A stretch of 64,000 nucleotides of DNA, from assembly GCA_003249105.1 (NCBI GenBank), contig QBLT01000001.1, forward strand, positions 28,648-92,647, read 5' to 3'. Under the pieces are notes generated by a model, which worked only from the letters and a program-made list of their open reading frames with translations, was not told the origin of the DNA and did not search any database. Positions within the stretch are counted from its first letter, which is position 1; the number at the start of each line of letters is the position of its first letter. Origin of the DNA: Leptolyngbya sp. Its GTDB lineage: Bacteria > Cyanobacteriota > Cyanobacteriia > Phormidesmidales > Phormidesmidaceae. A program made the position numbers and the translations under genes. Positions 28,949 to 37,895 of this stretch are shown piece after piece.

Positions 28949-29195
28949 AAAAGCTCCCTACCGTGGCTACCAGGCTCGGTGAGGGTCTTTTTTTGCGGCA
29001 ATAAAAAGCCCGCTGGTTTCCCAGCGGGGGTGTGGGTGTACTTTGCTTTGAGCAAAGACCTGGGCTGACCGGCTGGGCGATCGTCAGTGAAAAATGAGAG
29101 CATCCCTCCCTATCTAACAGATTAACCCACTGCTAATGGGGGGGTTGCTCTTTTGCGTGGGGGGCTGTCTGGAACTCACACAGCCCCCACCCCGC
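28949..29195. other. Hairpin-dense non-coding region downstream of parAB
   Basis: At least four stem-loops in ~250 bp, e.g. agcccgctggtttcccagcggg, ctttgctttgagcaaag, gggggctgt...acagccccc, and GAGCA...TGCTCTTTT. Confidence 0.55.
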
Positions 29196-29330
29196 CAAAC
29201 TAGCACAGCTACCGAGGGGTGGGCTAGGGTGCGATCGCAGCTCGCCCAGGCCAGAGATTTACGGATGAGGTCAAAGGAGGCTCTGTAGGCTCAGCAGCAG
29301 ACTTGGGTGCTTTTTTAGCCTTCTCGCCTT

Positions 29331-30416
29331 TCAAAGCTTCCCTAACCACTTCTGTAGAGCTATGGATACCAAAGTCTCCAGGTACTCAGAACAGCCTTCA
29401 ATCCCGAGTGATAAACGAGCATAACCCTCTACCGAAACTGGGATATGGGAGCGGTGACTGAGATTATTCAACAGCGCCTGCCTTGGCCATCTGCTTTTCG
29501 GAATAGCGTCCCATTCTTCTTTCAGGCGCATTTTGCCGAGCCCTTGAGATACGTGCCCAACGTGAGTCAGGTTACCGTCGTTCAACCACAGTCTTAGCCG
29601 ACCGACCATCTCTGTCCTGCGGGACCCGACCCAGTAAGTAGGAAGGGTTAACCAGAGAAAGAGTACAGGCCGCTGCTGGCTCTGGTTAAAGCAGATCTCC
29701 GCACACAGCTTAGTCTTGCCGGTGCCGTACTGAATGCTTTTGGCCTCGGCAACCTCCTGAATCCTCGAGTCAAAGTTCAAAATCTGCTGTCTAGTTCTTA
29801 GGAAAGCCTGCTGCTCCATTGCTGAGCAGGCCCCCAGCCACTTAATCAAAAGCTCTGGTACATTGGCCAAATCCTCAGACTGACGGCTCAAATGGCTCTC
29901 CTGATACGGCAGAACAGCTCGAACCGGTGGGCAACCATCATTTTCAAATTTCAGTTCGAGGTAAAACTGATCGTCTTGAACTACCCCCACCTGAATGAAC
30001 TCGAAGGATAACCGGCTGTGTTGCCGATCGATGTGGTTGTGGCGGTGAAAGGAGGGTGCGATCGCAATTAGGCGAACTGGCTTCTCGTAGTCAATGACAT
30101 CCGAGAAAGGGCGTTCCTCCAGCAGGTTGGCATAGTAGCGGGTAAGTTGCTGAACGACATAGCGATCTTCTATGTTCTTCAGCTCCAGAATCACAAGGCG
30201 GCGATCTGCCGTCAAAGCCAAAATGTCGCAAACCTCACCCATGACGGCATACTGCCGCTGGAACGGGCGCAGGTGCAGGAGATCTTGCAAGGCGCTCCAT
30301 ACAAAGTCTTCGAGCGATTTCTCACTGGCAAACTCCCATCCTTGAGCTACTTTCCTAAGCGACACGCTGCCTAACGGGCTAACCACAGATTGTTCTTCCA
30401 TACTCAGAACGTCCAA
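29331..30416 (-). CDS. DUF91/NucS-like PD-(D/E)XK nuclease-domain protein
   Basis: 'RPFQRQYAVMGEVCDILALTADRRLVILELKNIEDRYVVQQLTRYY' matches the D-(x)n-ExK core of NucS/DUF91-type nucleases. Confidence 0.65.
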   Translation of the reverse strand: MDVLSMEEQSVVSPLGSVSLRKVAQGWEFASEKSLEDFVWSALQDLLHLRPFQRQYAVMGEVCDILALTADRRLVILELKNIEDRYVVQQLTRYYANLLEERPFSDVIDYEKPVRLIAIAPSFHRHNHIDRQHSRLSFEFIQVGVVQDDQFYLELKFENDGCPPVRAVLPYQESHLSRQSEDLANVPELLIKWLGACSAMEQQAFLRTRQQILNFDSRIQEVAEAKSIQYGTGKTKLCAEICFNQSQQRPVLFLWLTLPTYWVGSRRTEMVGRLRLWLNDGNLTHVGHVSQGLGKMRLKEEWDAIPKSRWPRQALLNNLSHRSHIPVSVEGYARLSLGIEGCSEYLETLVSIALQKWLGKL

Positions 30417-30439
30417 TCTAGCAATGAGTTACAGCCTTA

Positions 30440-32803
30440 TTGGGCACAATGGGGAAACTCAAAACCCTTGGCACAATGGCCACTCTCATCCCCTCCTACA
30501 GCAGCTGCACCTCTCGCATGACCGGGGGAGAGCGCCGCCTGGCCCAGCGGCTCGAAGCCAAGCTCGATGATGACTACCTGCTCTGGTATGACGTACCCGT
30601 AGGCCCTAAAGCCCTGCATCCTGATTTCATCCTCCTGCACCCCGCGCGCGGCCTCTTCGTGCTGGAGGTCAAAGACTGGAAGCTAGACACCATCAAATCT
30701 GTGAACCCTGATGAGTTTGCGATCGCAACCCCACCCCAGGGCTTGATCAAACAGGTCAAAAATCCCCTCCACCAGGCGCGAGATTACGTCCTAGCCATGT
30801 GCTCACTACTGGAGCAAGACCCAGAGCTAGTGCAGACCGCAGGCCGCTACCAGGGCAAGCTGCGCTGCCCCTACGCCTATGGTGTGGTGATGCCCAACAT
30901 CACCCGCCGCATGTTCGACGCTGAGCCGGTGCTGGGCCAGGTGATTCATGCCAACCTGGTCATCTGCAAAGACGAAATGACCGAGGCCGTAGACCCAGGG
31001 GTCTTTCAAGAGCGGCTATGGGCCATGAGCCACTACAACTTTGGCACCACGCTAACCAACGAGCAGATCGATCGCGTTCGCTGGCACCTATACCCAGAGA
31101 TGCGCATCTCCGCCAAACAACTCTCTTTCTTCGATGATGAGCCCGCCGACACCCTACAGACCGCTATCCCGCAGGTGCTCAAGGTCATGGACCTACAGCA
31201 GGAGCAGCTGGCCCGCAGCCTGGGCGAGGGCCACCGGGTTATTCACGGGGTGGCTGGCTCTGGCAAAACCTTGATTTTGGCCTACCGCTGTCAGCATCTA
31301 GCAGAGGCCATGCAGACCGTTTTGGTGCTGTGCTTTAACGTAGCGCTGGCTTCAAGACTGCGATCGCTCATGAGAGAGAAGGGTCTAGAGCATCTGGTCA
31401 CCGTCCGCCATTTCCATGGCTGGTGTACCGATGTGCTGAAGCAGCACCAGCTACCGCGCCCCGATTATCGGCAATACAAAGGCGCTGAGTACATCCAACG
31501 GCTAGAGGCTGCGGTGGTGGCCGCCGTCGAGGCTGGGAAGATTCCCACCGGCTATTACGGGGCGGTGATGGTCGATGAGGGCCACGACTTTGCCCCTGAG
31601 TGGCTAAAGCTAGTCGCCCAGATGGTGAACCCCTCCACCGATTCCCTGCTGGTGCTCTACGACGATGCTCAAAATCTCTACGGCAAACGGGCTAAGCAGG
31701 AATTTAGTTTTAAAAGCATTGGCATTAAGGCCCAGGGCAGAACTACAATCCTCAAGCTCAACTACCGCAACACCGCCCAAGTGCTGATGCTGGCCTACGA
31801 GTTCGCTAAAGAGGTCATGCTACCCACCAGCCCTGATGAGGACATGCCGCCCCTGGTGCAGCCTAACAGCGCCGGGCGCGAGGGGCCGGTACCGGAGCTG
31901 GTCAAGTGCCGGAGCTATAAGGCCGAGATAGATCACATCATCCAGAGAGCCCAGCAGCTGCAAGAGCGGGGGATTCCTTGGAATGAGATGGCGATTATCT
32001 ACCGCGAGAAATGGATGGGAGAGAAAGCATTCCAACAACTCCAGCAGGCCGGGTTGCCCGTGGACTGGCTCAACCGGAGCAGCAGCAGCCGTAGCTTTGA
32101 CCCATCGACCCAAAGCATCAAGCTGATGACCATGCACGCGAGCAAGGGGCTAGAGTTCCCGGTGGTGTTCATTCCTGGGGTGGGCTATCTGCCGAACCGC
32201 TATAACGATGTGGCTGATGAGGCCCGGTTGCTCTATGTGGCCATGACCAGGGCGATCGAGGTGCTGGTGTTGACGGGTGACAAGCGATCGGTGTTTGTAG
32301 ATCGCTTAGAAATGGCAGGCGCAGCAACAATTAACTTCAAAACCTCTAATCCGCAAGATACTTCCTTTGTACCTCTAGGCAACCATAAGGAGCCATCGGT
32401 GAACAAAACACAAAAAATGCTTGATGAAGCAAATAATCGTAATACTAAAGGACAGGAAAACCTAGAAAAGCACCTTAAAAATTTAACTCTTCAGGAAAAA
32501 GAACATTACGAAAAGATCATCGCTTACATCAACCGGTATAGGCGTGTTTCTCTGGCACTGAATAATTTATCAATAGAAGAACTACAGTTCTTGCTTAACG
32601 AATGTAACCTTCGCCGATGGGGAAGTGCGGTTAAATGGTTTGAGGACTATTACAAGCTCTTGCTAGAAACTAAGTATTATGTCAATGAAGGGGGCTTTTG
32701 TGACAACCCCAAATATCATTGCCAGGGACTCGACAAAATCAAAAAGCTACCACCAGGAAGCGCTAGGAAAAATCAACGAGAATGGGAAGAACCGTTCTTA
32801 TGA
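30440..32803 (+). CDS. NERD-domain / UvrD-like SF1 helicase fusion
   Basis: N-terminal NERD-like nuclease ('ALHPDFILLHPARGLFVLEVKDWK'), helicase 'RVIHGVAGSGKTLILAYRCQHLAE', 'VMVDEGHDFAPEWLKLVAQMV', 'MTMHASKGLEFPVVFIPGVGYLP', 'LLYVAMTRA'. Confidence 0.88.
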   Translation: MGTMGKLKTLGTMATLIPSYSSCTSRMTGGERRLAQRLEAKLDDDYLLWYDVPVGPKALHPDFILLHPARGLFVLEVKDWKLDTIKSVNPDEFAIATPPQGLIKQVKNPLHQARDYVLAMCSLLEQDPELVQTAGRYQGKLRCPYAYGVVMPNITRRMFDAEPVLGQVIHANLVICKDEMTEAVDPGVFQERLWAMSHYNFGTTLTNEQIDRVRWHLYPEMRISAKQLSFFDDEPADTLQTAIPQVLKVMDLQQEQLARSLGEGHRVIHGVAGSGKTLILAYRCQHLAEAMQTVLVLCFNVALASRLRSLMREKGLEHLVTVRHFHGWCTDVLKQHQLPRPDYRQYKGAEYIQRLEAAVVAAVEAGKIPTGYYGAVMVDEGHDFAPEWLKLVAQMVNPSTDSLLVLYDDAQNLYGKRAKQEFSFKSIGIKAQGRTTILKLNYRNTAQVLMLAYEFAKEVMLPTSPDEDMPPLVQPNSAGREGPVPELVKCRSYKAEIDHIIQRAQQLQERGIPWNEMAIIYREKWMGEKAFQQLQQAGLPVDWLNRSSSSRSFDPSTQSIKLMTMHASKGLEFPVVFIPGVGYLPNRYNDVADEARLLYVAMTRAIEVLVLTGDKRSVFVDRLEMAGAATINFKTSNPQDTSFVPLGNHKEPSVNKTQKMLDEANNRNTKGQENLEKHLKNLTLQEKEHYEKIIAYINRYRRVSLALNNLSIEELQFLLNECNLRRWGSAVKWFEDYYKLLLETKYYVNEGGFCDNPKYHCQGLDKIKKLPPGSARKNQREWEEPFL

Positions 32804-32850
32804 TCGCTCCAATTCTCCACCGCAGTCGGTGAGTGGGTTCGCTGGGACCT

Positions 32851-33145
32851 CCAGTAGGCCGGGTTGCCCGTGGACTCACTCAACCAGAGCAGCAGCAGCC
32901 GTAACTTTGACCCCTCGACCCAAAGCATCAAGCTGATGACCATACACGCGAGCAGGGGTCTAGAGTTTCCCGGTGGTGTTTATCCTTGGGGTGGGCTACC
33001 TGCCGAACCGCTGCAACGATGTGGCTGATGAGGCCCGCTTGCTCTATGTGGCGATGACCAGGGCGATCGAGGTGCTGGTGTTGAGCTGCGCTCTGCGATC
33101 ATGGTTTGTAGAGCGCTTAGAGAGAGCACTGAGGAATGAGGATTG
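32851..33145 (+). pseudogene. Decayed duplicate of the helicase 3' region
   Basis: Near-identical to 32041-32315 (e.g. 'ggccgggttgcccgtggact', 'acccaaagcatcaagctgatgacca', 'gaggcccgcttgctctatgtggcgatgaccagggcgatcgaggtgctggtgttga') with frameshifts. Confidence 0.85.
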
Positions 33146-33208
33146 ATGTTCTGGGGGAGATGTCATCAGCGCCATAGACTGGGGTAATCGCAAATCAGCA
33201 CACACTAA

Positions 33209-33673
33209 ATGAGCCATATCGACCTCTCAAAGCTGAAATGGGTCAAAGTCATCCATGACCCTAGCGGTTGGGCCTATACCCGCGATCGCATCAAGGAAAT
33301 GCCCAATGCCATTGATTTCAACTATGTGACAGTCTTTCCCCTAGGCTTTCGCACGGATAAAGCTAACCAGATTGAAGCCGCCGTCCAGATTGCCCTGATC
33401 CAAAATGGCAAGCTCACGCACATCGTCGAGTTACTAGACTGTGAGGCTTACGAAGAATGCGGCTGGTATCACCGAATATGTCGAGTCCTGTGGTGGCAAC
33501 CTGACTTAGAGGACTGGGGCAACCTGCATCCCCAGAGCCAGCGACTGGGCTTTGACCCAATGCTTATGGACGGAGAGCCCCATCTAATTGAGAACCTTAA
33601 GCGCTTTAGTGAGCGCTGGAACGACAACGGCAAGATGGCTGGGTTCAGGGCATATTTGGCGGAGCGGCTGTAG
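33209..33673 (+). CDS. Hypothetical protein lodged between two helicase remnants
   Basis: 154 aa ORF with intact start and stop; no recognised domain. Confidence 0.5.
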   Translation: MSHIDLSKLKWVKVIHDPSGWAYTRDRIKEMPNAIDFNYVTVFPLGFRTDKANQIEAAVQIALIQNGKLTHIVELLDCEAYEECGWYHRICRVLWWQPDLEDWGNLHPQSQRLGFDPMLMDGEPHLIENLKRFSERWNDNGKMAGFRAYLAERL

Positions 33674-33780
33674 GTGGCTGATGAGGCCATGACCAGGGCG
33701 ATTCGAGGTGCTGGTGTTGAGCTGCGATCGCAGGTCGGTGTTTGCTGAGCGCTTGGAGGGAGCGTTGGGGAAGGTGAATT
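33673..33780 (+). pseudogene. Second decayed helicase 3'-end remnant
   Basis: 'gtggctgatgaggcc-atgaccagggcgattcgaggtgctggtgttgagctgcgatcgcaggtcggtgtttgctgagcgcttggag' matches the helicase 3' region with an internal deletion. Confidence 0.8.
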
Positions 33781-33938
33781 AATCCATAATTACCTTTTGA
33801 GAGAAACTCAATGAGCCCATATTCTTTATACAAATGGGTTCTACCAACACGGGACTTACAAAAAACGGTACACTTCGAGATTAGCGAGGCTAAACTTATG
33901 GGAACTGAACAACACTTGGTTAAAATCATCTGGAAAGT

Positions 33939-34853
33939 ATGAGCACTTCACGTCTGCGTATGTGGGAAGGCAAAGAGTGGGAAAAATATATTCAACGACT
34001 GCTTCAAATGCATTACGGGATTGGGAATTATCAAGAAATCCCAGATAAACATGGTGGAGATTTTGGCATAGAGGGCTACTCAACGGATGGGTGCGCATAC
34101 CAGTGTTATGCTGCACAGGAACCTCTCTCAACCAAGCAAAGATATGAACATCAGAGGAATAAGATAACTACTGATATTGGGAAGTTTATCAATAATAAGA
34201 CTGAGCTAGTTAAAACCTTTGGCCACACAGTCATTAACAGATGGGTGTTAGTAGTTCCGCTATCTGAAAGTGCCTCGCTGGTACAGCATGCCTCCACAAA
34301 GGCCAAGGAGGTTTTAGATGCCAAACTCTCTTATGTATCGGATGACTTTAAGATAATCATTATTACCGACGATAGCTTCAAAAAAGAGATCCAAGAACTA
34401 GCATATATTGGAGCTATTGATATTGTTTTACCAGAAATAGAAGTCACACCAGAAGACTGCAACAATTGGATATCTGAAAATGACGGATTAGTTGGCAGAT
34501 TAAATGAAAAAGCACTCAAGATTCCCAAGCTAAAGCCAGAAGAAAAAAGGCAAGACTTCATCAGCTCAATAGTTTCTCACTATCTAAGAGGTCAAAATTC
34601 ATTAGACAAGTTTAACAAAGACTATCCTGATATATATGCACGACTGAATAACTGCAAACGCACATATGAGAAGCAACTAGAAACTTTAAGCCTGATCAGC
34701 AACAATCCAGCGCCACAGCACCTCACTGAAGCATTAGAAAAATACAGAATAGAGCTAGAAAATACTATCAATAACCTACCAAATACAACCATTCAAAATC
34801 TAGCTTGGGAAGGCATTTCAGATTGGCTAATACGATGCCCACTTGATTTTTAA
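33939..34853 (+). CDS. Mrr-like PD-(D/E)XK nuclease-domain protein; candidate ABC-3C effector component
   Basis: 'WEKYIQRLLQMHYGIGNYQEIPDKHGGDFGIEGYSTDGCAYQCYAAQEP' resembles the D-G-EGxxxxxxxYQCY REase core; first gene of a three-gene operon. Confidence 0.6.
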   Translation: MSTSRLRMWEGKEWEKYIQRLLQMHYGIGNYQEIPDKHGGDFGIEGYSTDGCAYQCYAAQEPLSTKQRYEHQRNKITTDIGKFINNKTELVKTFGHTVINRWVLVVPLSESASLVQHASTKAKEVLDAKLSYVSDDFKIIIITDDSFKKEIQELAYIGAIDIVLPEIEVTPEDCNNWISENDGLVGRLNEKALKIPKLKPEEKRQDFISSIVSHYLRGQNSLDKFNKDYPDIYARLNNCKRTYEKQLETLSLISNNPAPQHLTEALEKYRIELENTINNLPNTTIQNLAWEGISDWLIRCPLDF

Positions 34854-34864
34854 GGAGAGCAGAA

Positions 34865-35350
34865 ATGCAAACAGATGAATTGATTGACTTATTTGACATA
34901 CCGTTCGCTTTCAGGGGTCAGCCTACACCTCTGCAGCCTCAGTTAAGAATCATCTGGGGACTCAGCATTCTAGTTCTAATATTAAGCATTTGTTCTCGCA
35001 GCAATCGTAGTTCTATTCCTAGACTACATGTTCTTAATTGGGCACTTCGAAGTAGTCAAAATAGAGAAAGACTCATAAGCTTATTAGAAGATAACTCATC
35101 ACCTTTAGGAATTTTAGTAAGATATGAGCCAGGTTTTAATAGAGCAATCGAGTATGCAATTGCAGAATCTATAGTAGAGCCGATGGGAAGTAGCCAAAAC
35201 CTACGTATTCAACTCTTAGAAAAAGGCAAACAATTTGCACAAGAGATATCAGATCTCTCTGATTGCTTAGAAGAAGAGAAAATATTTTTAAGGGAAAGGG
35301 GTGCTGCTGTAAATGAGACATTTGTAAAAAATCTGCTAAGGCATCGCTGA
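34865..35350 (+). CDS. Small protein, candidate ABC-3C middle component
   Basis: 161 aa: 'ILSICSRSNRSSIPRLHVLNWALRSSQNRERLISLLED'; size and position match ABC-3C middle components. Confidence 0.6.
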   Translation: MQTDELIDLFDIPFAFRGQPTPLQPQLRIIWGLSILVLILSICSRSNRSSIPRLHVLNWALRSSQNRERLISLLEDNSSPLGILVRYEPGFNRAIEYAIAESIVEPMGSSQNLRIQLLEKGKQFAQEISDLSDCLEEEKIFLRERGAAVNETFVKNLLRHR

Positions 35351-35351
35351 A

Positions 35352-37373
35352 ATGAGTTTACAGATAAAGCACTTAAAGTTAAAAATCACGACACCTGACG
35401 GTTTGTTTGGAGTTGATATACCATTTTCAAATGGACTATTTGTTTTGCATGCAGATAATACATCTGGAAAATCAACATGTCTTCAGTCAATTCTTTACGC
35501 ACTCGGATTAGAAGGCATGATGGGATCAAGCCATGACATACCCCTGCCTCAAGTTGCTACCGATGTGTTAACTTACGGAGATAAAGATTATTCAGTTCTT
35601 GAATCTGAAGTATTACTAGAGATATCAAACGGCTCGGAATATCTTACAACACGCCGACAGATTAAAGGCGAACAAAGCAATCAAATAATAACTGCTTGGA
35701 ACGGCCCTGTGTTATCTCAGTCGGCAACTCCCTATGCCTCTAATAACTACTTTGTTCGAATACCCGGAGGTGCATCCAGAGAAGCTGGATTTCATCGGCT
35801 TCTTGCAAATTTTGTTGGTTGGAATCTTCCAACAGTCCCTAATTACAACGAGGGAGAAACGCTACTCTACATGGAGACGCTATTCCCCTACATGTTCGTG
35901 GAGCAAAAGCGTGGATGGTCAAGCCTGAGAAATCGAACTCCAACCCATTTCAGAATTAAGGAAGTAAGCAGGCGAGCGTTCGAATTTTTATTCGATTTAG
36001 ATGCCCAAGAAATTGCCACTCAAAGGACTATTCTGAACCAACAGAAAGAAGTTATTAAAAGTAAATGGTCATCTAAGATTTCAGAATGTTCTCATATAGT
36101 TCAATCTATTAATGGAATTGTTGACAATATTCCACTACAACCAGAAGCCAACTGGCCACCAAGTATTCAACCAAGAATTCTAGTTTCAAGAGAAGGCAAT
36201 TGGATAAGCATTTCCCAATTTACATCCGATCTAGAAGAACATCTTCGTTCGCTTGAAGCTCAGGATATTCCAACTGTTGAGGATATCAGCGAAGACGCTC
36301 AAAATGAGCTACAAGTAAAACAAGATCAGTTAGTAATAATTGATACAAACGTCAAACTTAAATTTGAGGAAATAGAAAATCAGACATCTCAAATTACGGA
36401 GATTCGCTCTAGGATTTCATCTCTGGAAGAGGAGGTGCTTAAAAATAGAGACTTAAGGAAGCTATCTGACCTTAACGCAGCCCAAGACCTCCAAACTAGT
36501 ACTGGCGTGTGTCCAACATGTCAACAAAGCATCACTGATTCGCTAATTGCTCCACAAGAGATGAATCCTCCAATGACGATCGATCAAAATGTTGAATTCA
36601 TTCGAGAGCAGTTAAGAATTTTTCAGGCGATGCTTCAGAGTGAGGAACGAAACTTTGAAATCAAAAATCGAGAACTGAATAGTATTAAAAGCCGTGCGAT
36701 AGAAGTAAGAGAGGATATTAGAGCTCTCAAAACAACATTAACATCACAGTCGAACGCTCCTTCCTACTCGGCAATAGAGGAGCGGGTGAGATTAACCGAG
36801 AAGGTCAGGCATGTCAGATTAATTCGTGATCAAGTTGATGTTCTGCTAGGTAGTTTTTCAGAATTATCGGACCAATGGCGTGAAGTTCAAACGGGTCTTT
36901 CAGCCTTGCCTGATGGAGCGCTTTCTCGTGAAGATCGCTCTAAGCTTAATGACTTAGAGAATTCTTTTCGTCAACAACTTCAAGAGTATGGTTTTAGTAG
37001 CATCAATCCTTCTGAAATAGAAATATCTCCTGACACTTATTTCCCTGAGTACGAAGGATATGATTTACAATTCGATTTATCTGCAAGCGATTATATAAGA
37101 GTCTTTTGGGCTTACTTACTTGGTCTACTTGAAGTCTCTAGAAATCATCAAACTAATCATCTAGGTGTTCTTATATTGGATGAACCTCGTCAACAAAGTG
37201 CTCGTGAGACAAGTATTGAAGCTTTTCTACGAAGGGCAAGTTTGTCACGAGAATTTAATCAACAAGTCATTGTTGCTACTAGTGAAAGTGTTTCAGTTCT
37301 TGAACAATATATAGGCGATATTCCTCATACATATAGAAGATTTGATGGTGTGATTATATCTCCCATGAGCTAA
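35352..37373 (+). CDS. Rad50/SMC-like ABC ATPase with zinc-hook-like CPTC; candidate ABC-3C ATPase
   Basis: 'GLFVLHADNTSGKSTCLQSILYALGLEGMMG' Walker A; coiled coil with 'GVCPTCQQSI'; 'HLGVLILDEPRQQSARETSIEAFLRRA' signature/Walker B region. Confidence 0.8.
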   Translation: MSLQIKHLKLKITTPDGLFGVDIPFSNGLFVLHADNTSGKSTCLQSILYALGLEGMMGSSHDIPLPQVATDVLTYGDKDYSVLESEVLLEISNGSEYLTTRRQIKGEQSNQIITAWNGPVLSQSATPYASNNYFVRIPGGASREAGFHRLLANFVGWNLPTVPNYNEGETLLYMETLFPYMFVEQKRGWSSLRNRTPTHFRIKEVSRRAFEFLFDLDAQEIATQRTILNQQKEVIKSKWSSKISECSHIVQSINGIVDNIPLQPEANWPPSIQPRILVSREGNWISISQFTSDLEEHLRSLEAQDIPTVEDISEDAQNELQVKQDQLVIIDTNVKLKFEEIENQTSQITEIRSRISSLEEEVLKNRDLRKLSDLNAAQDLQTSTGVCPTCQQSITDSLIAPQEMNPPMTIDQNVEFIREQLRIFQAMLQSEERNFEIKNRELNSIKSRAIEVREDIRALKTTLTSQSNAPSYSAIEERVRLTEKVRHVRLIRDQVDVLLGSFSELSDQWREVQTGLSALPDGALSREDRSKLNDLENSFRQQLQEYGFSSINPSEIEISPDTYFPEYEGYDLQFDLSASDYIRVFWAYLLGLLEVSRNHQTNHLGVLILDEPRQQSARETSIEAFLRRASLSREFNQQVIVATSESVSVLEQYIGDIPHTYRRFDGVIISPMS

Positions 37374-37494
37374 TCAGAAAAATCATTGGTTCGAAGTTCC
37401 AATTTTTTCAAGAATATTTCTCTGTAGCGAAAAGTAAATTTCAGAGTTTATCAAAGACCTGAATGACTGAAGGTTTTAGTTAAAGCTGGCATAT

Positions 37495-37860
37495 TTACTC
37501 CGCAAAGAACCCCAACAACGCATCCCCCGCCGCCCGCTGCTCCAGGTTCAGGTAGCTGGTCAGCGAGGCTAAACTAGCGTGTCCCGTAATCGCCATGATC
37601 TGACGCAGGGGCACCCCCGCATCATAGAGATGGGTGGCCAGAGATCGCCTAAAGGTATGGGTACTCACCCCCTCAAGCCCCAGCAGGTCACAGGCCCGAC
37701 GCAACGCCTTATCCACCGCTCGGGTGCTGATGTGCTGCCGGGGGGGCCGCTCTCCAACCTTCTCAAAGTAATAGTCGCCATTGGCCTGGCGCTGAATGCA
37801 GTACTGCTTCACTGTCGCTCGGGTCCATGGGGCAGCAGGGAACAGATACTCTGAGCTGGC
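37495..37860 (-). pseudogene. Tyrosine recombinase C-terminal remnant
   Basis: 'VSTHTFRRSLATHLYDAGVPLRQIMAITGHASLASLTSYLNLE' catalytic R/HxxR/H/Y region; open frame extends upstream only to an in-frame TGA near 37869 (SLASSEYLFPAAPWTRATVKQY), so the N-terminal half is missing. Confidence 0.75.
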
Positions 37861-37895
37861 CAGCGATCAAGCATCACTAAAGCCCTGTTATAGTC

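Noticed and set aside
32679-32936. 85-aa ORF overlapping the helicase end
   Set aside because: It spans the helicase 3' end and the decayed duplicate; composition reflects a remnant, not a gene.
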